Source: Anabaena subtropica FACHB-260 (GTDB lineage: Bacteria > Cyanobacteriota > Cyanobacteriia > Cyanobacteriales > Nostocaceae). Taken from it: a DNA stretch of 64,000 nucleotides. A program made the translations under genes and the position numbers. Numbering within the stretch: position 1 is the first letter of the stretch; the number at the start of each line of letters is the position of its first letter. Below are positions 36,592-44,888 of this stretch, piece by piece. The notes below the pieces were generated by a model. It was not told the DNA's origin. It was given only the letters and a program-made list of their open reading frames with translations, and searched no databases. The stretch covers positions 1-64,000 of the forward strand of contig NZ_JACJRF010000023.1 in assembly GCF_014697105.1 (NCBI RefSeq), given 5' to 3'.

Positions 36592-37149
36592 CTAAGAAGC
36601 TGCGGACTGCAATTGTTCAAGTCGCGCTAGAACTTCCGTACTGTGAACAGATGGATTAACTTTGACAAAAGTATCGCGGAGGATGCCTTGAGGATCGATG
36701 ATAAAGCTATGACGCATAGATACATAACCGATCCAAGAACCATAGGCCTTACTAACTGCGCCAGTAGTATCAGCTAACAACGGAAATTTTAGCCCCTCGG
36801 AATCACAAAACTCTGCATGGGAATCTATATCATCCGCACTGACACCGATAATCTGGACGTTTTTATCTAGGTACTTTGGTAAATCTTGCTGAAAACGGCG
36901 GGCTTCAATCGTACAACCCGCAGTAAAGTCCTTGGGGTAAAAATAAAGGACTACCCACTTACCACGCAAGTCAGCCAGGGATAACTTACCGTCACCTGTA
37001 TTGGTTGGTAGGGTAAAATCTGGTGCAGGTTGATTGATAGGGGGGAGTTTACCCCCAAGTGCATCAGCAGTAGGGGCAAAATTTAACCAACTCATGACAG
37101 CAAAACAGCTGACAAGCAAGATGTGGAGAAAATGGCGACGGGAAATCAT
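36592..37149 (-). CDS. Exported PrxQ/BCP-type peroxiredoxin
   Basis: Reduces hydrogen peroxide and lipid hydroperoxides. The start is set at ATG 37149 (185 aa), giving SRRHFLHILL, a twin-arginine-like signal, with cleavage near ADALGG (about 28-33). The upstream extension lacks sense. The thioredoxin-fold core has the peroxidatic Cys79 in YPKDFTAGCTIEA. The usual resolving cysteine five residues later is replaced by R84; the only other mature cysteine is C115 (AEFCDSEG). It may therefore be a 1-Cys or atypical 2-Cys enzyme. The export signal points to lumen or periplasm. It lies 57 bp downstream of sipA on the same strand. Confidence 0.88.
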   Translation of the reverse strand: MISRRHFLHILLVSCFAVMSWLNFAPTADALGGKLPPINQPAPDFTLPTNTGDGKLSLADLRGKWVVLYFYPKDFTAGCTIEARRFQQDLPKYLDKNVQIIGVSADDIDSHAEFCDSEGLKFPLLADTTGAVSKAYGSWIGYVSMRHSFIIDPQGILRDTFVKVNPSVHSTEVLARLEQLQSAAS

Positions 37150-37206
37150 GATGTAAACAAGAATAATAACTTTACACAAGTTTACAATTCTTGGCTACGA
37201 AAGATA

Positions 37207-37458
37207 TCACAAAGTCTCCGCATCATTAATTTCTGGCAGTTTATCTACACTTTCAATGTATTGACTATCTATCAGAAAAGCTCCTTTAGTAAAGCGGACA
37301 CCCCAATATCCACCAGGACGACGGTCAAGTACTATACCTTCTTCTCCTAGATGAATCACATCTGGGGGACGTAACATAGGCATAGGGTCGGCGGTTTTGA
37401 TGTAGGGCGGTAATGCCACAACACGGACTTTACTACCAACAATAAATTCTTCAGACAT
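37207..37458 (-). CDS. sipA: SipA-like regulatory protein (DUF3148)
   Basis: An 83-aa protein, starting at ATG 37458, with the highly conserved cyanobacterial core VGSKVRVVALPPYIKTADPM, RPPDVIHLGEEGIVLDRRPG and GYWGVRFTKGAFLIDSQYIE, an SH3-like small barrel. In Synechococcus, SipA binds the sensor kinase NblS (Hik33), which controls high-light and nutrient-stress genes. The identity rests on recall of this family's pattern. The longer frame start at 37494 would add 12 unconserved residues. A hairpin at 37477-37509 lies just upstream of the start. It may be co-transcribed with the peroxiredoxin, which would link light stress and oxidant defence. Confidence 0.85.
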   Translation of the reverse strand: MSEEFIVGSKVRVVALPPYIKTADPMPMLRPPDVIHLGEEGIVLDRRPGGYWGVRFTKGAFLIDSQYIESVDKLPEINDAETL

Positions 37459-37476
37459 AATGATTCGTGAGAAACG

Positions 37477-37509
37477 AGAATCCCAGTATCTCAAAGATAC
37501 CGGGATTCT
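37477..37509. repeat. Stem-loop in the sipA leader
   Basis: AGAATCCCAGTATCT (37477-37491) pairs with AGATACCGGGATTCT (37495-37509) with one mismatch and a 3-nt loop, ending 19 bp before the sipA ATG. It could terminate an upstream transcript or shape the sipA 5' UTR. Confidence 0.55.
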
Positions 37510-37651
37510 GAAGCCTTGAATATGCTGTTTTGTTGGGAAGTAAGTAAAGGGAAGGGGAGGGAACTTTTCCCCTTTCCTGTCTTCTGCAAGAAGTCTGTTA
37601 ACTGTGAGTGATGGCCTAAACCCTACCAGAGGTGGCGATCGCCAACAACTC

Positions 37652-37837
37652 TTATACTTCTGTCAAGGGTAAGTGCCAAAATAATTCTGGTTGCAATTGA
37701 GGAAGCGATCGCAGTTTTTCTATTTCCACAATTGGGGGAAATTTTTGTCCCCTTGCTTCAGCCAGGCGATCAACCAAATCTAAAAATTGCTGTAGGCGAG
37801 GAGTAGAGCCAGGGGAAGTAGCAAGGGGTTGCATCAT
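37652..37837 (-). CDS. Small conserved hypothetical protein, 61 aa
   Basis: It begins MMQPLATSPGSTPRLQQFLDLVDRLAEARGQKFPPIVEIEKLRSLPQLQPELFWHLPLTEV, read as: a short polar start, one helix, then a Pro/Leu-rich tail. Its ATG overlaps the stop of the upstream Spy-like gene by one base (TAATG), a strong sign of translational coupling, which is the main reason to call it real. There is no signal peptide, so it is cytoplasmic while its partner is exported. Function is unknown. Confidence 0.6.
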   Translation of the reverse strand: MMQPLATSPGSTPRLQQFLDLVDRLAEARGQKFPPIVEIEKLRSLPQLQPELFWHLPLTEV

Positions 37838-38349
37838 TAGCTTTGAGGTGCGGGTTGATTATTGCGTCTTTGCTGCCAACGCTGACGGCGATTAGCCTTC
37901 ATTTCTTGTAGTTTTGTACGTTGTTCAGGAGTTAAGACTGCTTCAATTTGTTGTTGTGATGTTTGGCGGATTGTCCGCATTCTGGTTTTTTGCTCTTCTG
38001 TCAAATTCAACTCAGCAAAATTCTTGCCACCACGTTGACCTCTTTGTCCTGCTTGTGGACGTTGACCTTGTTGACGCTGCGCCTGACGTGCTTGGCGCGC
38101 GGCTGCCATTTTAGCTTTTTGTTCAGGAGTAAAAACTGCCTCCATTTGGGCGCGGCTGTTACTCATTATTTGTTGGATTCTGGTCTTTTGTTCGTTGCTG
38201 AGTCCCAAAGCTTCCCAAGGGCCTCTCTTAGCAGATTGTGCAACTAAAAACGGAGAAGAAGAGGCTGATTGTGCTTGAACAGCAAAGGGAGTTGCAGTTA
38301 GAGTCAGAGCGAAAACGCCAGCTAACAGAGATAATGACTTGAGTTGCAT
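37837..38349 (-). CDS. Exported Spy/CpxP-like LTxxQ protein
   Basis: A 170-aa protein with a Sec signal (MQLKSLSLLAGVFALTLTAT, cleavage near AVQAQS). The mature part has repeated LTxxQ-type motifs: LSNEQKTRIQQIM, FTPEQKAKMAAA, LTEEQKTRMRTI and LTPEQRTKLQEM. It is very rich in Arg and Gln (QRQQGQRPQAGQRGQRGG). Such periplasmic proteins act as chaperones or stress sensors (Spy, CpxP) or metal-binding modulators; the exact role is open. ATG at 38349 with an AAGGTAA-like ribosome site. The small gene downstream is coupled to it. Confidence 0.82.
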   Translation of the reverse strand: MQLKSLSLLAGVFALTLTATPFAVQAQSASSSPFLVAQSAKRGPWEALGLSNEQKTRIQQIMSNSRAQMEAVFTPEQKAKMAAARQARQAQRQQGQRPQAGQRGQRGGKNFAELNLTEEQKTRMRTIRQTSQQQIEAVLTPEQRTKLQEMKANRRQRWQQRRNNQPAPQS

Positions 38350-38906
38350 GGATTACCTTGATTTGTTTTCCAGTGGGGATGTCACTATCTTAGGAACTCA
38401 GATCAGCTGTTTACATGAGGATAAAGTCATGAATATATCCATGACTTTTGTCATACTTTAATCCTGATTCAAGTGACTGGTGATCTTCTACTAATTAAAG
38501 TAAATATTAAGTAAGTCGGCGAGAAAAATTCAATGTCTATGAAGAAATATCAATTGTCTGTATGGTGTATTATGCCGTAGGCTAATGCACCTATAATTCT
38601 TGATGGTGCGGCGCTTGGTGACAACACACCCTTGTATATTAGTACCGATTTACTTAGAGAACAAAGCACAATTTAGAATCCAGTATGAAAAAACTTTGAA
38701 TGAAAATAGAGCAGTCTAGTTTGATTTCTTTTAGCGTAGCCTGTGCTGAAAAGAAAACCGTATATTTACGCTTTAAACATAGATTGATTAATTCCTACTC
38801 TCAGTATATCTTAAAAAATAAAATATTAGCCCAGTAAAAGTTTCTATAATTTTTCAATTTCCTCATAAATTTGAATTTTCAATCCTTATTCTTTTCGGGA
38901 TTAACT
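38350..38906. other. Divergent intergenic region before the kinase gene
   Basis: There is no coding region. An inverted repeat, AAAGTCATG (38423-38431) with CATGACTTT (38440-38448), lies 74 bp upstream of the Spy-like gene start and is a candidate operator. The rest is AT-rich, with a stretch AGCGTAGCCTGTGC near 38733-38746. The kinase promoter should be within about 38760-38860. Confidence 0.45.
38423..38448. promoter_or_regulatory. Candidate operator upstream of the Spy-like gene
   Basis: A 9-bp perfect inverted repeat AAAGTCATG-N8-CATGACTTT. Its position, about 75-100 bp upstream of the exported LTxxQ gene, suits a regulator site. No partner is known; the neighbouring NarL-type regulator is one candidate. 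Confidence 0.35.
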
Positions 38907-40112
38907 ATGGCTAAATATATTAAAATTCATAATCATCCTTTTCCTTTTCTACTCTATTTAGAATGGATACTACTAGCAATTTCTATCATCACATCTGTCT
39001 TGCCATATCCTTCACCAAGATTTTCTAGTAGATTTCCCGAACTCACAATTCTTAGTATCACTATATTTGGCTTAATGGGTTTGCGTTTACCCACTAGTAA
39101 CAACATAACTAAAATAATTTATGCCGCTTGTGAAATCATATTGATTTTTATTACTGGGTTATTTGAAGGTAGAGCAGCTCGAATGTTTCCCTTTCTCTAC
39201 ATTATCTTGGTGACTCGTAGTTGTTTAATGTTTCAGTTACCAGGACGTTTATCTGTTACTTTTATCTCGTTTAGTTTATTTTTATTCACTCTCATAAATC
39301 GATTACCCCGTACTACATTACCAATACAAGCACAAGAGCGTTTCCGCTTTTTTACTTTAAGCTTAACCTTAGTGTTTGGCTTGAGCTTAATTTTCGTATT
39401 ACTGTTAATGAATAGTTTATTATCTGAAAGGCGGAGTCGAGAAGAGTTAGCAGTTGCTAATGAAAAACTACGTCAGTATGCTCTACGTATTGAAAATCAA
39501 GCGACTCTAGAAGAACGTAATCGTATTGCCAGGGAAATACATGATTCTTTAGGTCATTCTTTAACGGCTTTAAATTTACAATTAGAAACTGCATTAAAAC
39601 TGGCACAATCTAATCCCAATAAAGCACAAAGTTTTTTAGCTAGAGCCAAAGAACTTGGTTCTAAAGCTTTACAAGATGTACGAAATTCTGTTTCTACTAT
39701 GCGTTCTCATCCCTTGCAAGACAAAACTTTAGAAGCAGCAGTTGATATTATTGCTGAGGATTTTCAACGCAATACTGGGATTTTATTACATCGCAATCTG
39801 CATATTAATTATCACTTATCAATGGAAGTTAATACAGCTATATATCGCATTATTCAAGAATCATTAACAAATATTTCTAAACACGCTATAGCGACAGAAG
39901 TTAATTTGGAAATTTCCCTTAATCGAGGTAGCTTATATCTAATAATTCAGGATAATGGAAGAGGTTTTGATATCCAAGAAAATACTACAGGTTTTGGATT
40001 ACAAAGTATGCGCGATCGCACCTTAGCATTAGGAGGAAAATTCCTCATCAATAGCGCTATTGGTTGCGGTTGTCAAATTACAGTTGATATTCCCTTAGGC
40101 AGATTAACATGA
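38907..40112 (+). CDS. NarL-type sensor histidine kinase
   Basis: A 401-aa membrane kinase. About six hydrophobic segments (residues 12-180) form a membrane sensor without a large outside domain. A short coiled linker leads to the HisKA_3 dimerisation helix, with the phospho-acceptor His212 in AREIHDSLGHSL. The HATPase_c domain follows, with N-box-like IIQESLTNISKHA, G1 DNGRGFDI and G2 GFGLQSMRDR. I start it at ATG 38907; a TTG at 38871 adds 12 unlikely residues. Its stop overlaps the regulator start (ATGA), so the two form a coupled two-component operon. The signal is unknown; membrane-buried sensors of this DesK-like type often sense membrane state. Confidence 0.93.
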   Translation: MAKYIKIHNHPFPFLLYLEWILLAISIITSVLPYPSPRFSSRFPELTILSITIFGLMGLRLPTSNNITKIIYAACEIILIFITGLFEGRAARMFPFLYIILVTRSCLMFQLPGRLSVTFISFSLFLFTLINRLPRTTLPIQAQERFRFFTLSLTLVFGLSLIFVLLLMNSLLSERRSREELAVANEKLRQYALRIENQATLEERNRIAREIHDSLGHSLTALNLQLETALKLAQSNPNKAQSFLARAKELGSKALQDVRNSVSTMRSHPLQDKTLEAAVDIIAEDFQRNTGILLHRNLHINYHLSMEVNTAIYRIIQESLTNISKHAIATEVNLEISLNRGSLYLIIQDNGRGFDIQENTTGFGLQSMRDRTLALGGKFLINSAIGCGCQITVDIPLGRLT

Positions 40113-40768
40113 TTAAAGTGCTATTGGTAGATGATCAAAATCTGATCCGTCAAGGATTAAAAGCATTATTAGAACTAGAAGCAGATTTAACAATTATTGG
40201 AGAAGCAGAAAACGGTAAAATCGCCATTGATTTGATTTCTCAATGCCACCCAGATGTAGTGTTGATGGATGTCAGAATGCCGATTATGGATGGAGTTGCA
40301 GCCACACGAGAAATTCAAAAAAGTTTTCCTGGTGTTAAAGTTTTAGTCCTGACAACTTTTGATGATGATGAATATGTAAAAGCCGCTTTGCAACATGGAG
40401 CAATGGGTTATTTACTCAAAGATACACCCTCAGAAGAATTAGCTGTGGCGATTCGGGCAGTTTATAAGGGGTATACTCAATTAGGGCCAGGAATAGTGAA
40501 AAAACTCTTAACGCAGTTTCAGGCTACACCAAACCAAACACCACCTGTTCCTCCTAATTTAGCTGAACTTACCCCCAGAGAAAAAGAAGTTCTGCGATTA
40601 ATCGCTACAGGTGCTAGTAACCGAGAAATTGCTCAGGAACTCTACATTTCTGAAGGGACGGTGAAGAATCATGTTACTAATATTTTAAATCGGTTGAGTT
40701 TGCGCGATCGCACCCAAGCCGCTATTGTTGCCAATACCTATTTGAGTCATTTAAATGAATCTGAATAA
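40109..40768 (+). CDS. NarL/LuxR-type response regulator
   Basis: A 219-aa partner of the upstream kinase. The receiver domain (1-120) has acidic residues D8 and D9, phospho-acceptor D54 in VVLMDVRMPIMDG, T82/T83 in VLVLTTFDDDEY and K104 in GYLLKDTP. The LuxR-type HTH (about 150-210) reads LTPREKEVLRLIATGASNRE then IAQELYISEGTVKNHVTNIL. It is a DNA-binding transcription factor. Overlap by 4 bases with the kinase gene ensures matched production. Targets are unknown; the adjacent Spy-like gene and amylase gene are candidates by location only. Confidence 0.95.
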   Translation: MIKVLLVDDQNLIRQGLKALLELEADLTIIGEAENGKIAIDLISQCHPDVVLMDVRMPIMDGVAATREIQKSFPGVKVLVLTTFDDDEYVKAALQHGAMGYLLKDTPSEELAVAIRAVYKGYTQLGPGIVKKLLTQFQATPNQTPPVPPNLAELTPREKEVLRLIATGASNREIAQELYISEGTVKNHVTNILNRLSLRDRTQAAIVANTYLSHLNESE

Positions 40769-40909
40769 GAACTATGGCGTTTCCCTGTATATTGAACCTT
40801 TTGTCACCTAAGGTCATCAAATACCTCCGTGGATAAATGAAAATATCACTTAAGTAGTATCAAAATTAAAGGTGCATCTTCTCGCATTAATATCGATGCG
40901 TCAATCCTC

Positions 40910-42766
40910 ATGGCTAAAGTTGAAGAATTTGCACCGCAATACCTCTCTGATGCAGACCTGAAACCACGAGGTAGAATCCAGCTAAGTCCAGTCAGTTGGC
41001 GAGACCAAGTTTTATACCAACTGCTACCAGATAGATTTAGTGATGGTAATGAATCTCAACGAGAACTTTTTGACCGCACCAACCCCTTAAGGTTCCAAGT
41101 TAAAGACAAAGCTAGCTGGATGAGAGCCGGTAAAAAATTTGTAGGTGGAACTCTCAAGGGTATCAGGAGTAAGTTGGATTATTTGCAAGGGTTAGGAGTA
41201 ACTACACTGTGGATTAACCCCCCTTGGAAACAACGTAAAGATTTAGAAACTTACCACGGCTACGGTATTCAAAACTTCTTGGATATTGACCCCCGCTTTG
41301 GTACGCTTCAAGATTTAAGAGATTTAATCGATGCTGCTCACGATCGCCTGATGTATGTCATCCTCGATGTGATTTACAATCATAGCGGCAACAACTGGTT
41401 TTACTCTGATGAAAGTGGTAATCCCAGAAATACCTTATCTTATCGTTCCTGGCCTCACTATCCCGTTCATGGTTGGCGCTCTCAAACAGGTGAATCGATT
41501 CCAGAAATCACTAACCCTGAAGATGGTGTTTGGCCGCAAGAATTTCAAAACCTTGACTGGTACACTCGTGCAGGTGAGATTGGTAACTGGGATGTCCCAC
41601 CAGAACAAGACCCACTAAGTCCCCATGCAGAATTTCGCCGGGGTGACTTCTATGATTTAAAAGACTTAAATCTAGAAAATGACCAAGTAATTGCAGCTTT
41701 GGCGAAAGTCTATCAATATTGGATAGCTCTTTCTGATTGTGATGGATTTCGCATTGATGCAGTCAAACACGTTTCGCCAGAACATTCCCGCAAATTCTGT
41801 AGCGCCATTCGTCAATATGCCCAATCTATAGGTAAAGATAATTTCTTATTAGCTGGGGAAATCACCTCAGAGACGATGGCGGAAGCTTACATAGATATTA
41901 TTGGTCGCAACCTCAGTTCTGTACTCGATATCGTCAGCGCACCTAATGCTTTGACCTCAATGGCTAAGGGTTTAGCACATCCCAACGTCTTTTTTGACCT
42001 GTATAACGAACATCAACTGGCGGGGAAATATCGGCAAATAGGTCTACATCACGTCTCAGTTTTGGATGACCATGACATGATATCCCGTGGCTGGAAACAG
42101 AGGTTTGCTGCACATAACAACATCCCGAACCTATATGAACAGGTAGCTCATGTTGTTGGTATACAGTTAACTATGCCAGGAATTCCCTGCATTTACTATG
42201 GGACAGAACAAGCTTTTGATGGCAATGAAGGCTATCACGATGACAGTGTAGAACCTGGACACAATGGGAAAGACCGATATATCAGAGAAGCCATGTTTGG
42301 CGGTGCGTTTGGTGCATTCCAAACCGCAGACTGTCATTTCTTCAATCACGAACATCCTACCTATTTGCGAATAGCCGCGATCGCTCGCATCCGTAATAGT
42401 CACGATAGAATTGGCAAAGCCTTGCGCCGTGGAAATCACTATCCGCGTGAAACTTCATTTTGTGGCTACCCATTCTCCATACCCGGCCCAGGGGAGTTAG
42501 TTGCTTGGTCACAGATATTATTTAACACTGAAGTATTGATGGCACTCAATACCCACGGCTTAGAAGACCGTGGTGCAGAAGTGACAGTTGATGCTTCCAT
42601 CCATCCTCAAGGCTCAACCATGAGCTTTTTATATAAGAGCGATTGGAGTGAGAAAAACTTGCACTACCCACCAGATGAGCAAACTGTAGTAGTGCAGTAT
42701 CAAGATGATGGCAGAGCAACAGTCAGGATTGATTTACCACCTTCTGGAATGGCGATTTTAGTTTGA
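40910..42766 (+). CDS. GH13 alpha-amylase family enzyme
   Basis: A 618-aa alpha-glucan-acting enzyme. The (beta/alpha)8 barrel has the catalytic triad: nucleophile D283 in GFRIDAVKH, acid/base E317 in LLAGEIT and transition-state D389 in VLDDHD. The region I motif VILDVIYNHSG is also clear. A C-terminal beta domain (about 530-618) ends with PPSGMAILV. No signal peptide is present, so it is cytoplasmic and may work on glycogen-derived glucans or maltodextrins. Subfamily specificity (amylase, trehalose-forming or transferase) cannot be fixed. ATG at 40910. Confidence 0.93.
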   Translation: MAKVEEFAPQYLSDADLKPRGRIQLSPVSWRDQVLYQLLPDRFSDGNESQRELFDRTNPLRFQVKDKASWMRAGKKFVGGTLKGIRSKLDYLQGLGVTTLWINPPWKQRKDLETYHGYGIQNFLDIDPRFGTLQDLRDLIDAAHDRLMYVILDVIYNHSGNNWFYSDESGNPRNTLSYRSWPHYPVHGWRSQTGESIPEITNPEDGVWPQEFQNLDWYTRAGEIGNWDVPPEQDPLSPHAEFRRGDFYDLKDLNLENDQVIAALAKVYQYWIALSDCDGFRIDAVKHVSPEHSRKFCSAIRQYAQSIGKDNFLLAGEITSETMAEAYIDIIGRNLSSVLDIVSAPNALTSMAKGLAHPNVFFDLYNEHQLAGKYRQIGLHHVSVLDDHDMISRGWKQRFAAHNNIPNLYEQVAHVVGIQLTMPGIPCIYYGTEQAFDGNEGYHDDSVEPGHNGKDRYIREAMFGGAFGAFQTADCHFFNHEHPTYLRIAAIARIRNSHDRIGKALRRGNHYPRETSFCGYPFSIPGPGELVAWSQILFNTEVLMALNTHGLEDRGAEVTVDASIHPQGSTMSFLYKSDWSEKNLHYPPDEQTVVVQYQDDGRATVRIDLPPSGMAILV

Positions 42767-43336
42767 GTGGGGAGTGGGGAAGAATTAGGAATTGGGCAGG
42801 GGGGGAAATGGCAGGACGCCCTCGCCTACGCCCTAGTAGATCATCAAGTTTGAATTGATGGATAAGTAAGTTTGTAGTAAGGACTAAAGTCCTTACTACG
42901 AACCTTCAAAACTAACTTGACAGCCTACTAGAATCAAAGTCCCCCTTTTTAATGGGGATCAAACCACATTTTCACCTAGCACAGAGATGTGTGTACACCT
43001 TAGCCTTGCAGGGGAGAGGTGTTTTTTGTATCCGTCGAACTCTACTTAATTTAGATCCTTAACTTTCCTCAATTTATCCCAATCGACCCGACTGGGATTA
43101 ACGCATAAAGTATAGGAGTCCTGAAAAACGGATGGACTCGCACCAGACAAACAGGACAGAGCATTCATTAAAGCTTGAACTAAAACTCAAGCATGATATC
43201 TGCGATCGCAGCGACTGAATCCATGCACTGACTTGTAAATGCAAGTTATGCCTAGCGTGGTTCACTTGGCTGATATTGCCATGCTCTTTCACAAATATGA
43301 CTGAAATTCTCAACTATTTATTAAGGAGATTCAATT
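42767..43336. other. Repeat-rich intergenic region upstream of the cysteine-rich exported gene
   Basis: No gene is supported in 570 bases. In order it holds a GGAGTGGGG/GGGCAGGGG tract, the palindrome at 42874-42899, a CCCCCTTTTTAATGGGG fragment (about 42942-42961), a GTGTGTACACCTTAGCC copy (about 42988) and a HIP1 octamer near 43203. The last 100 bases presumably hold the promoter of the next gene. Confidence 0.5.
42874..42899. repeat. 26-bp palindromic repeat
   Basis: GTAGTAAGGACT (42874-42885), AA, AGTCCTTACTAC (42888-42899). The 12-bp arms are perfect. The following text CGAACCTTCAAAACTAAC is also shared with the split copy near ftsX (4724-4880), which shows it is part of a longer dispersed repeat. 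Confidence 0.8.
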
Positions 43337-43774
43337 ATGTCAGTTACTCAAAACTTAGTATCAACTTCTCAGTCCAACCAAGCAACTCAAACCAAGAAAT
43401 TTATGGCTCGCAAACCTTTAAAAATCGTGACTGCATTAATCGCTGCTACCCTTCCCTTTTTGGCGGTTACTTCTACCGATAGTATGGCTAATGCTGGAAC
43501 TGTAAGATGTGTGAAAACAATTAAAGGTGTATCTGTGTGTGCCGAGTCTAGAGGACAAGGCTATGAGATTTACTCCAAGTTAGGGCCTGTTACCAGCCAA
43601 AAGCAATACATCGGTAAAGACGGTGGTTGTGCCACTTTCGGCACAGTGGATCTTGCTGGTACTCGCGCTCAAATTCGCGGTTGTATGAAAGTTCAGCCAT
43701 TGCGAATGGAAGGTAAAGCAGAAGCTTGTTTTTTCAGAAAATGTAAAAGTGACAATTTCACTCTAAATTTTTAG
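43337..43774 (+). CDS. Cysteine-rich exported protein, 145 aa
   Basis: The ATG at 43337 follows an excellent AAGGAG site (43323-43328), which fixes the start despite an internal ATG at 43403. The N-terminus is long and polar (1-25), then comes a signal core KIVTALIAATLPFLAVTSTD with likely cleavage near MANAG (about 50). The mature part of about 95 residues has six cysteines (VRCV, SVCAE, GGCATF, RGCMK, EACFF, RKCKS) and is basic, suggesting a disulphide-stabilised secreted domain. I do not recognise the family. A peptide-like or surface role is possible but unsupported. Confidence 0.75.
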   Translation: MSVTQNLVSTSQSNQATQTKKFMARKPLKIVTALIAATLPFLAVTSTDSMANAGTVRCVKTIKGVSVCAESRGQGYEIYSKLGPVTSQKQYIGKDGGCATFGTVDLAGTRAQIRGCMKVQPLRMEGKAEACFFRKCKSDNFTLNF

Positions 43775-43894
43775 TAGTCTTAAAGCACATAGAGAGAAAC
43801 GATCAACTGGGATTGCTTCTCTCCGAGACGCTACCGCGAACACTTGCAATGACTTGATGATTCATTCACGAGTATCAAACATTCATCCAAAAAT

Positions 43895-43943
43895 AAAAGG
43901 TGAAAGAATGACTTTTGCCTTTTGGTTCATCCTTTCACCTTTT
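43895..43943. terminator. Bidirectional rho-independent terminator
   Basis: AAAAGGTGAAAG (43895-43906) pairs with CTTTCACCTTTT (43932-43943), and the stem extends inward through ATGA/TCAT. T-tracts occur on both strands. It separates the plus-strand exported-protein gene from the minus-strand 67-aa gene ending at 43959. Confidence 0.85.
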
Positions 43944-43958
43944 TTATGTACCTGATGC

Positions 43959-44162
43959 TTATTTAATGTTAGCCTTTGCGTCCCTCACTGCGGCAAGAAA
44001 AAATAATCCTGTGAGAGGAATACTCAAACCCAGGATAATTGCTGTGGTTTGGAAGCCTAAATCTGGTTGTCCATAACTGAGTTCAAACACGGAGCCAACA
44101 GCTGCGATCGCACTTATGCAAGAGCCAAGGAGAAATAAACCGCTTTTTGGAGTTAAATACAC
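43959..44162 (-). CDS. Small two-helix membrane protein, 67 aa
   Basis: Two membrane segments are visible: LFLLGSCISAIAAVGSVFEL (about 9-28) and TAIILGLSIPLTGLFFLAAV (about 40-59), with a short polar tail RDAKANIK. The start is GTG at 44162 with an AGGGTGG ribosome site. It lies 12 bp after the peptide deformylase stop, so it is probably co-transcribed with def. No family is recognised. The strong bidirectional terminator follows. Confidence 0.65.
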   Translation of the reverse strand: MYLTPKSGLFLLGSCISAIAAVGSVFELSYGQPDLGFQTTAIILGLSIPLTGLFFLAAVRDAKANIK

Positions 44163-44174
44163 TACTAGTCCACC

Positions 44175-44738
44175 CTATGCTACTGGTTTCACAGCCTGAT
44201 ACGAGAAGCCATTTTTAGATAACTCCTGTGCCAAAGTCAAGGAATTATCTACACGGTCTACAAATACTACACCGTTGAGGTGATCCATCTCGTGTTGAAT
44301 GCAGCGTCCGAGTAAGTCAGTAGCTTTTAATGTCTGGGGACGGCCATTTTCATCTTTATAGGCAACTTCTACGACTTCCGGGCGTTTAACGTCCATATAC
44401 ACCCCCGGAATGCTCAAACAGCCTTCTTGAGCAGTACAAATTTCTCGGCTTACCTGTTTGATTGTGGGGTTAATTAATATCAGTGGTGGATTCGCTGGGT
44501 TATCGGGTTCGCAATCGATGACGATTAGTTGTTTATTAATTCCTACCTGGGGTGCAGCCAACCCAATGCCATCATTGCTGTACATAGTTTGTAGCATATC
44601 GCGGATCAATTGCCGCGTTTCATCATCTACTTTTGTGATCCGCTTTGCCGGTTGACGCAGCACGCGATCGCCTAAATAGTGGAGTTGCAAAGGTGGATTT
44701 TTTAACTTTTTTTTCTCAACAGCAATTTCAGAAGGCAT
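44175..44738 (-). CDS. def: Peptide deformylase
   Basis: Removes the formyl group from the N-terminal methionine of new proteins. All three catalytic motifs are intact: motif 1 GIGLAAPQVG (57-66), motif 2 EGCLS (105-109, metal ligand C107) and motif 3 QHEMDHLNG (148-156, ligands H149 and H153 with catalytic E150). At 187 aa it is a normal type 1B-like length, with an N-terminal Lys-rich extension of about 17 residues. ATG at 44738. The partner fmt is not adjacent; a small membrane protein gene follows closely. Confidence 0.97.
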   Translation of the reverse strand: MPSEIAVEKKKLKNPPLQLHYLGDRVLRQPAKRITKVDDETRQLIRDMLQTMYSNDGIGLAAPQVGINKQLIVIDCEPDNPANPPLILINPTIKQVSREICTAQEGCLSIPGVYMDVKRPEVVEVAYKDENGRPQTLKATDLLGRCIQHEMDHLNGVVFVDRVDNSLTLAQELSKNGFSYQAVKPVA

Positions 44739-44799
44739 GACTTTTGTCGGCTAGATTGTGCAAATTCCTACTAACCTAATTCTATCAATTTAGTTATTA

Positions 44800-44848
44800 G
44801 TCAGTGGTCAGTTGTTAGTTGTTAGTTGTCAGTTGTCATTAGTTATTC
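44800..44848. repeat. STRR heptanucleotide repeat, seven units
   Basis: GTCAGTG GTCAGTT GTTAGTT GTTAGTT GTCAGTT GTCATTA GTTATTC: seven contiguous 7-bp units between def and the DUF2278 gene. This fits the short tandemly repeated repetitive sequences known in heterocystous cyanobacteria. Confidence 0.8.
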
Positions 44849-44888
44849 TTTGCTTCCCCTGCTTTCTTCGCCTGATTCTTCTACTCCC

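Noticed and set aside
38871-38906. TTG start for the histidine kinase
   Set aside because: It adds 12 residues without homology sense; ATG at 38907 gives the regular N-terminus.
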